A stretch of 10,700 nt of DNA from Flavobacteriales bacterium. GTDB lineage: Bacteria; Bacteroidota; Bacteroidia; Flavobacteriales; Parvicellaceae. The translations under genes and the position numbers were made by a program. Position 1 is the stretch's first letter; every line of letters starts with the position of its first letter. The DNA lies in NCBI GenBank assembly GCA_014239715.1, contig JAAZYJ010000060.1, positions 1 to 10,700 of the forward strand, read 5' to 3'. Of the stretch, positions 8,501 to 10,700 are shown piece after piece. The notes below the pieces were generated by a model. The model was not told the origin of the DNA and made no database searches. It saw nothing but the letters and a program-made list of their open reading frames with translations.

Positions 8501-9760
8501 TTCATTATGGGCGGCTACCAACGATTTAATCTTTTGGGAGATACAACCGGTAATGACTTTGCTCAATTCGTTGCGGACAACAATTGGATGATCAGAGACA
8601 GTAACAGCCAAAGGTTGAACACCCAATACACCAACAATCATGCTGAAAATTTAACGGGAAAGGCTACAATTGAACCTATTGGAGGGATTCGAATAGACCT
8701 GAGCCTGAACAGGAATTTATCTGTCAATAGAACTGACAACTTCAGGTGGAACGACTCCCTTTTAATGTATCAGCATCAGAACCCGATGGAAACAGGCACG
8801 TTCAGCACAACAGTTTTAACATGGAAAACCGCATTCGAAAGTGACACATCTAACACCAGTAGAATTTTCAGCAATCTTAGAGACTTCAGGACGGAGGTAT
8901 CTCAAATTTTGGCCAATGAAAACAACAACTCTATAGGAGCGCATGCAGAAGATCTGGGATATGCCGACGGTTATGGTGCGGCTCAGCAGGATGTAATTCT
9001 TGGGTCATTTATAGCAGCTTATACAGGAAATAACCCGGATAAGAACAGCATTAATCCTTTCAGCATAATTCCACTACCTAATTGGAGGATCACGATCGAT
9101 GGCATTGCAAGAATACCTTTCATGCAAAAAATATTCAAGTCAATTACCTTCAGCCATTCGTACAGGTCTAATTTTACTATTGGTTCGTTCACAACCAATC
9201 TGAACGCAACAACAGACCCATCAAATGGTCAGATCACCTCCAGAGATGCTTCTGGTAATTTCATTTCTGAACGGCAAATAATGACAGCGTCAATTATGGA
9301 ACAATTTGCACCACTCATAAATTTTGATGCGACGCTACACAATAGCTTAATACTAAAAGCAGAGTTTAAAAAGGACAGGAATGTTTCACTATCTCTTGCC
9401 AACAACCAGATCACCGAGATCAAAGGAAATGAGTTTGTAATTGGAACCGGGTATAGATTTGACAATGTGGAATTACCCTTTAAAATTGGAGGCAAAAAGC
9501 CGGTAAGTAACCTGAACACACGTGTAGATATCTCGATCAGAAGCAACAAGACCATTACCAGAAAGATCATAGAGAATCAGAATCAGGTTACAGCAGGTCA
9601 GCGGCTGATCTCAATAAAGTGTACGGCTGACTACAAGCTTGGAAAGGCGTTGAGTGTCAGAGCATATTTCGACAGAATTGTGACAAAGCCGTTCATTTCC
9701 ACCTCATTTCCAACAGCTAATACAAATTCCGGATTGGCCCTTCGATTCACTTTGCAGTAG
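2435..9760 (+). CDS. sprA: SprA/Sov, outer-membrane translocon of the type IX secretion system
   Basis: SprA (Sov in Porphyromonas) is the giant outer-membrane beta-barrel through which T9SS cargo, including gliding adhesins and secreted enzymes, leaves the periplasm. The Flavobacterium johnsoniae structure is a 36-strand barrel working with PorV and a Plug protein. The 2441 residues fit the family (about 2400-2500). In order: signal peptide (1 to about 26); acidic N-terminal segment with FDPETGNYLF; first SprA_N-type block with DFENQMKLEYTG (242-253), EIIKKIEAGNVSLPL and SLFGVKTELQFG (281-292); IPLVRMVGLDRYN (from 574); GRIYFTTVEPFGSQL (620-634); GSVQVTAGG (697-705); YIDDFEGSQ (852-860); NVQYIQFWMMDPF (1012-1024); an acidic region (about 1108-1220); GGWAAQGRVTAQLADFA (from 1556); a charged loop (1929-1973); PGLEFIMGGYQ (2019-2029); FIAAYTG (2192-2198); and LANNQITEI (about 2321) near the end. 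The C-terminus is RFTLQ, without the terminal aromatic common in smaller barrels. Start is discussed separately. No frameshift. Assignment rests on recalled family motifs, not a search. Confidence 0.96.
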   Translation: MSSVQKYLTRLTSCVIAFMAIWTVSAASGLHDLGEKDRYAKAFSTYHENEELPITFREAAIDSPEIDLIYPIDEALDPSQDPNNLIDFFDPDNINNEIIFDPETGNYLFNSTVGSDFDYRNPSYMTQDEYFEYDLRKSLSDYWKEQVAGESSEESSLIPDLNVGGKKFQDIFGSNKINIQPQGSAELRFGVNISKTENPQLPEKQRRITTFDFDEKIQLNVTGQIGEKLKLQTSYNTEATFDFENQMKLEYTGFEDEIIKKIEAGNVSLPLSGSLIQGGSSLFGVKTELQFGRATITSIFSQQKGERKEISVAGGAQISEFELSADKYEVNKHYFLNYYHRNNFDKALKSLPLVNSGVQITRIEVWVTNRTNDFTDTRNIIAFTDLGENSRIELGSDYGSSVSDDLPRNNSNGLYDYVTGDPNVRGFVSASAALGSGLYPMQQAVHYEKLENARMLLPTEYNYNAQLGFISLNQALNNDEVLAVSYQYTYQGNTYQVGEFSTDGITGTDALYLKLLKSTVTNPRKNLWDLMMKNVYSIGAYQVSQKNFRLDVWYNNPTTSVDLNFIPKPGIDGIPLVRMVGLDRYNAQQLDNPDGVFDFMPLSVQNGKIENGGTINTRNGRIYFTTVEPFGSQLNKELTNYGIDTNTRSQIVYQALYDSTQTAARQIPELNRFKLKGTYESSSSSEISLNAFNIPRGSVQVTAGGAPLKEGQDYTVDYNLGRVKILNDGILSSGTPIKISLESNSLFSIQSKTLLGSHMDYRINKDFNLGATVMNLTERPLTQKVNQGDEPISNTIFGINGDFRKEVPFLTKLIDMIPGINTKEKSTVSINGEAAYLMPGFNRAIGDEGTSYIDDFEGSQSAIDIRSFTTWVPASIPQGQPSLFSEASFTDDLRAGMNRAKLAWYVIDPLFHNNNALTPDNIAENPLIQDDHRQRRVMVAELFPNKDLGTGQPTFIGMFDLSYYPNERGIYNYDDGSYAAGIDPTNGRLNDPLSRWGGIMRSLTTNDFEAANVQYIQFWMMDPFTPDGSGHPNASNVDSENHNGGDFYINIGNISEDIIKDGAKSFENGNTTDGSFDSSVVRQTNLARVPTIQAIVNAFDNDLSARPNQDIGLDGLKDQDEKTFYTSFVNYVSGLGLPTSIEDEMVNDPSGDNYNYYRDDDYDALGYDVLERYKKYNGHDGNSPTTDMSSSQNEEGYPTSATTLPNVEDINQDNNLSEAEAYFQYHIDLRPQNMVVGQNYITDKVVGTHSNGATTKQVNWYQFKIPIASPTSRVNGIQDFRSIRFIRMFMKNFNEDLTLRFARLELIRGEWRTYLRDMWTPGDYIQDEESGTIFNIGAVNIEENDNYIVPPGINRQVNVQTQNLARLNEQSMVLEVCNLKDGDARAAFRNTSFDVLSYKKLRMFVHAHETDASKPLNDNDLTCFVRLGTDFENNYYEYEVPIKVSPIGSGVADEVWPEANNIVIDFEKIRSLKVTRPGGLATGGMTPYIVPDPDDPSRRITIVGNPSLSDIKTIMIGVRNPWKDDPTHQWQPDDGLEKCAEIWVNELRLTDFDDFGGWAAQGRVTAQLADFANVAVSGGISTPGFGSIEKRISERQRETIKSFDASATVQLGKFFGKKSGVSLPMYIGYGDMIIDPMFDPLNPDILMENLKAEDLERARDISRDYTQRKSINFTNVRINKKRDGAKPHFWDIGNWTYTLSYSQTYKRDINTQFNTFKDYRTNLNYAYSPNSKPWKPFSKVKLFRKSKWLKLIKDFNLYTKPKSISIRTNIDRSYNESQIRGNYNALTLPQFYKTFNWNRGYDIKYDITKALKVDFSASNNAIIAENEKWVNKDWHPDHYQNFKDTVSESLKNWGTTMQYGHGLNISYQLPLNKFPLTDWINVSTKYSVAYDWSRAPLAQTELGNTVQNSRKVNWNGQANFVNLYNKIPYFKKVNRKYGRKGRGSNVRRQVKKPSLKKAGDSDKKDDDDEKEFKILEQMARVVMMLKNINMTYSTTDGVMLPGYTPSTNIVGMSPGFEAPGLEFIMGGYQRFNLLGDTTGNDFAQFVADNNWMIRDSNSQRLNTQYTNNHAENLTGKATIEPIGGIRIDLSLNRNLSVNRTDNFRWNDSLLMYQHQNPMETGTFSTTVLTWKTAFESDTSNTSRIFSNLRDFRTEVSQILANENNNSIGAHAEDLGYADGYGAAQQDVILGSFIAAYTGNNPDKNSINPFSIIPLPNWRITIDGIARIPFMQKIFKSITFSHSYRSNFTIGSFTTNLNATTDPSNGQITSRDASGNFISERQIMTASIMEQFAPLINFDATLHNSLILKAEFKKDRNVSLSLANNQITEIKGNEFVIGTGYRFDNVELPFKIGGKKPVSNLNTRVDISIRSNKTITRKIIENQNQVTAGQRLISIKCTADYKLGKALSVRAYFDRIVTKPFISTSFPTANTNSGLALRFTLQ
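5762..6094 (+). other. Acidic, EF-hand-like segment inside SprA
   Basis: This region of SprA (residues about 1110-1220) contains two Asp-rich elements. The first, DIGLDGLKDQDE (1110-1121), has acidic residues spaced as in calcium-binding Asp-rich repeats. The second, DINQDNNLSEAE (1209-1220), fits the EF-hand or dockerin loop pattern: D, N and D at positions 1, 3 and 5, hydrophobic L at 8, S at 9, E at 12. Between them lies DDDYDALGYD. Motif placement is seen in the sequence; calcium binding is an inference that I cannot test here. Confidence 0.4.
8219..8353 (+). other. Charge-segregated basic/acidic loop inside SprA
   Basis: Residues about 1929-1960 are strongly basic (YFKKVNRKYGRKGRG, then RRQVKKPSLKK) and are followed directly by the acidic stretch DSDKKDDDDEKE (about 1960-1971). 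Low-complexity composition and position between two beta-rich conserved blocks suggest a flexible loop. I infer that it lies between barrel strands; which side of the membrane it faces cannot be told from sequence alone. Confidence 0.45.
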
Positions 9761-9864
9761 ATTGTAATAATTGAGCCTGTAACATAAATAGTAAACATGT
9801 TTTTTCGATTGTGTTTTTGCTATTTTTACCAATCAGTAAAACCAAGAGATTAATTTTTTGAGAT
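9761..9864 (+). promoter_or_regulatory. Intergenic region with possible gcvH promoter
   Basis: This is the only sizeable non-coding gap between genes in the window, and it is very AT-rich. TATTTTTA at 9821-9828 matches seven of eight positions of the Bacteroidota -7 element TAnnTTTG; that would place a transcript start near 9834 and a leader of about 30 bases. The expected -33 TTG is poor: only a GTTTTTT run near 9799 lies at about the right distance. A short inverted pair AACAT (9781-9785) and ATGTT (9797-9801) next to a T-run (9800-9805) could be a feeble terminator for sprA, but five base pairs are too few to call. There is no Shine-Dalgarno sequence before the gcvH ATG. Confidence 0.3.
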
Positions 9865-10242
9865 ATGAATTTACCAGCAGATTTTAAATATACGGAAGAT
9901 CACGAGTGGTTACATGTTGAAGGGGACGTAGCAACAATCGGAATAACCGAATTCGCTCAGGGTGAGCTAGGAGACATTGTCTATGTGGAGATTGAGACCG
10001 AAGGTGAGACCCTTGATAGAGAAGAGGTGTTTGGCACTGTGGAAGCAGTAAAGACCGTTTCAGATCTTTTTATGCCTGTTAGTGGTGAAATTTTAGCCTT
10101 CAATACAGCGCTGGAAGAAAAGCCGGAAACAGTAAATGAAGACGCGTTCGGAGAAGGTTGGATGATAAAGGTCAAAATGAGTGATCCTTCAGAACTGGAT
10201 GATTTATTGGATGCATCAGCTTATGAAGAATTGATCAGCTAA
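9865..10242 (+). CDS. gcvH: Glycine cleavage system H protein
   Basis: GcvH is the small lipoylated shuttle of the cytoplasmic glycine cleavage complex: its swinging lipoyl arm takes the aminomethyl group from P-protein (glycine decarboxylase), presents it to T-protein, and is reoxidised by L-protein. The 125-residue length is normal for the family. Seen: YTEDHEWLHV (9-18) at the N-terminus; IGITEFAQGELGDIVYVE; and the lipoylation motif GTVEAVKTVSDLFMPVSGEI (57-76) with the modifiable lysine at residue 63, equivalent to the classic Lys64. GEGWMIKVK near the end is also typical. gcvP and gcvT are not in the window, so gcvH stands apart from its partners here. Only one base separates its stop from the next start, suggesting that the two genes are co-transcribed. 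Confidence 0.97.
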   Translation: MNLPADFKYTEDHEWLHVEGDVATIGITEFAQGELGDIVYVEIETEGETLDREEVFGTVEAVKTVSDLFMPVSGEILAFNTALEEKPETVNEDAFGEGWMIKVKMSDPSELDDLLDASAYEELIS

Positions 10243-10243
10243 A

Positions 10244-10630
10244 ATGCGTCATTTCTATTTTACATTCTTTTGGATCGTGTGCATTTTATTTCTGTGTTTG
10301 ATCGACACAAAAGAATTGCCTTCGGTCAGTTATTTAGAATTGCTGGAATTTGATAAGATCGTACATGTCATCTTGTTTGGCCTATTAGTACTCAGTTTAA
10401 CCATTGCGTTAAGAAAGCAATCCGGAATACGTTGGATTCTTAATAATGCTATGTTGATCGCGTTGGCTTTTTCTATTCTGTATGGATGTGTGATTGAAAG
10501 TATTCAATTTTTTGTCGTACCGGAAAGAACAGGAGAGTTTGGCGATATTCTTGCCAACGTGGTTGGCTCGGTACTAGGAATCGTTTTTTTTCGTTTCATT
10601 TATGGAAAACAACTGTTTCGTGCATCTTAG
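10244..10630 (+). CDS. VanZ-like family small membrane protein
   Basis: A 128-residue protein with four likely transmembrane helices (about 4-20, 39-56, 66-84 and 102-120). It carries the VanZ-like pattern: DKIVH (37-41) opening helix 2, YG...E..Q across 80-88, Arg95, and D..AN..G (101-108) leading into the last helix. The namesake VanZ gives low-level teicoplanin resistance in enterococci, but the biochemical role of the wider family is unknown, so no resistance function should be read into this gene. The ATG lies one base after the gcvH stop, which points to translational coupling. Linkage to gcvH downstream of sprA is an arrangement I recall from other Bacteroidota. The family call is fairly safe; the function is not known. 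Confidence 0.85.
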   Translation: MRHFYFTFFWIVCILFLCLIDTKELPSVSYLELLEFDKIVHVILFGLLVLSLTIALRKQSGIRWILNNAMLIALAFSILYGCVIESIQFFVVPERTGEFGDILANVVGSVLGIVFFRFIYGKQLFRAS

Positions 10631-10631
10631 C

Positions 10632-10673
10632 TTCAAGGTCGCCGAATAAAAGAGCATTGGGCCGCCGGTTGAA
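10632..10673 (+). terminator. Imperfect inverted repeat after the VanZ-like gene, possible terminator
   Basis: TTCAAGGTCGCC (10632-10643) can pair with GGCCGCC (10660-10666) and, past a two-base bulge, with TTGAA (10669-10673). One G-T pair and one C-C mismatch lie in the stem, and the loop is about 16 bases. It starts two bases after the stop codon, where a terminator would be expected, but no uninterrupted T-run follows. The remaining bases up to 10700 are AT-rich and show no gene that I can support. Confidence 0.25.
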
Positions 10674-10700
10674 AGTGAATTATTTGTATTAATTTAGCTC

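Noticed and set aside
10244..10630. Glycopeptide resistance gene, from the VanZ-like similarity
   Set aside because: The similarity is to the broad VanZ-like family, no other van genes are present, and the gene is linked to housekeeping loci, so a resistance role is not supported.
1..10700. Mobile element, CRISPR array, defence island or tRNA/rRNA gene
   Set aside because: I saw no transposase or nuclease frames, no regularly spaced repeats, no tRNA-like cloverleaf or rRNA sequence; almost every base belongs to five recognisable chromosomal genes.

Overview
The window looks like chromosomal DNA of a Bacteroidota bacterium, probably of the Flavobacteriia/Cytophagia-type lineages that carry the type IX secretion system (T9SS). 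Four things point there: a very large SprA (Sov) homologue, AT-leaning DNA, no Shine-Dalgarno sequences before the starts, and the gene order maeB - ruvA - sprA - gcvH - vanZ-like, which I recall as common in Flavobacteria. The genus cannot be named from sequence alone.

Layout, all genes on the + strand. Positions 1-1840 hold the 3' part of a malic enzyme fused to a phosphotransacetylase-like domain (maeB-type); its N-terminus lies outside the window. ruvA (Holliday junction branch migration) begins on the base after the maeB stop. sprA starts 12 bases after the ruvA stop, probably at a TTG codon, and fills 2435-9760, nearly 70 % of the window, as one intact 2441-codon frame. A 104-base AT-rich gap follows, holding a possible weak promoter. 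Next come gcvH (lipoyl carrier of the glycine cleavage system) and, one base later, a small VanZ-like membrane protein. The last 70 bases hold no gene I can support, only an imperfect GC-rich inverted repeat.

How the genes relate. Spacing suggests two transcription units, maeB-ruvA-sprA and gcvH-vanZ-like. The products do not form one pathway: central carbon metabolism, DNA recombination, outer-membrane protein export, one-carbon metabolism and a membrane protein of unknown role. SprA is the outer-membrane translocon of the T9SS, but no other T9SS gene is in the window, so its partners must be encoded elsewhere.

I found no sign of a mobile element, CRISPR array, tRNA, rRNA or defence island, and no clearly undescribed system. 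The observations most worth a second look are inside SprA: an acidic, EF-hand-like segment around residues 1108-1220 and a sharply charge-segregated loop around residues 1929-1973. The unusual start of sprA also deserves a check.
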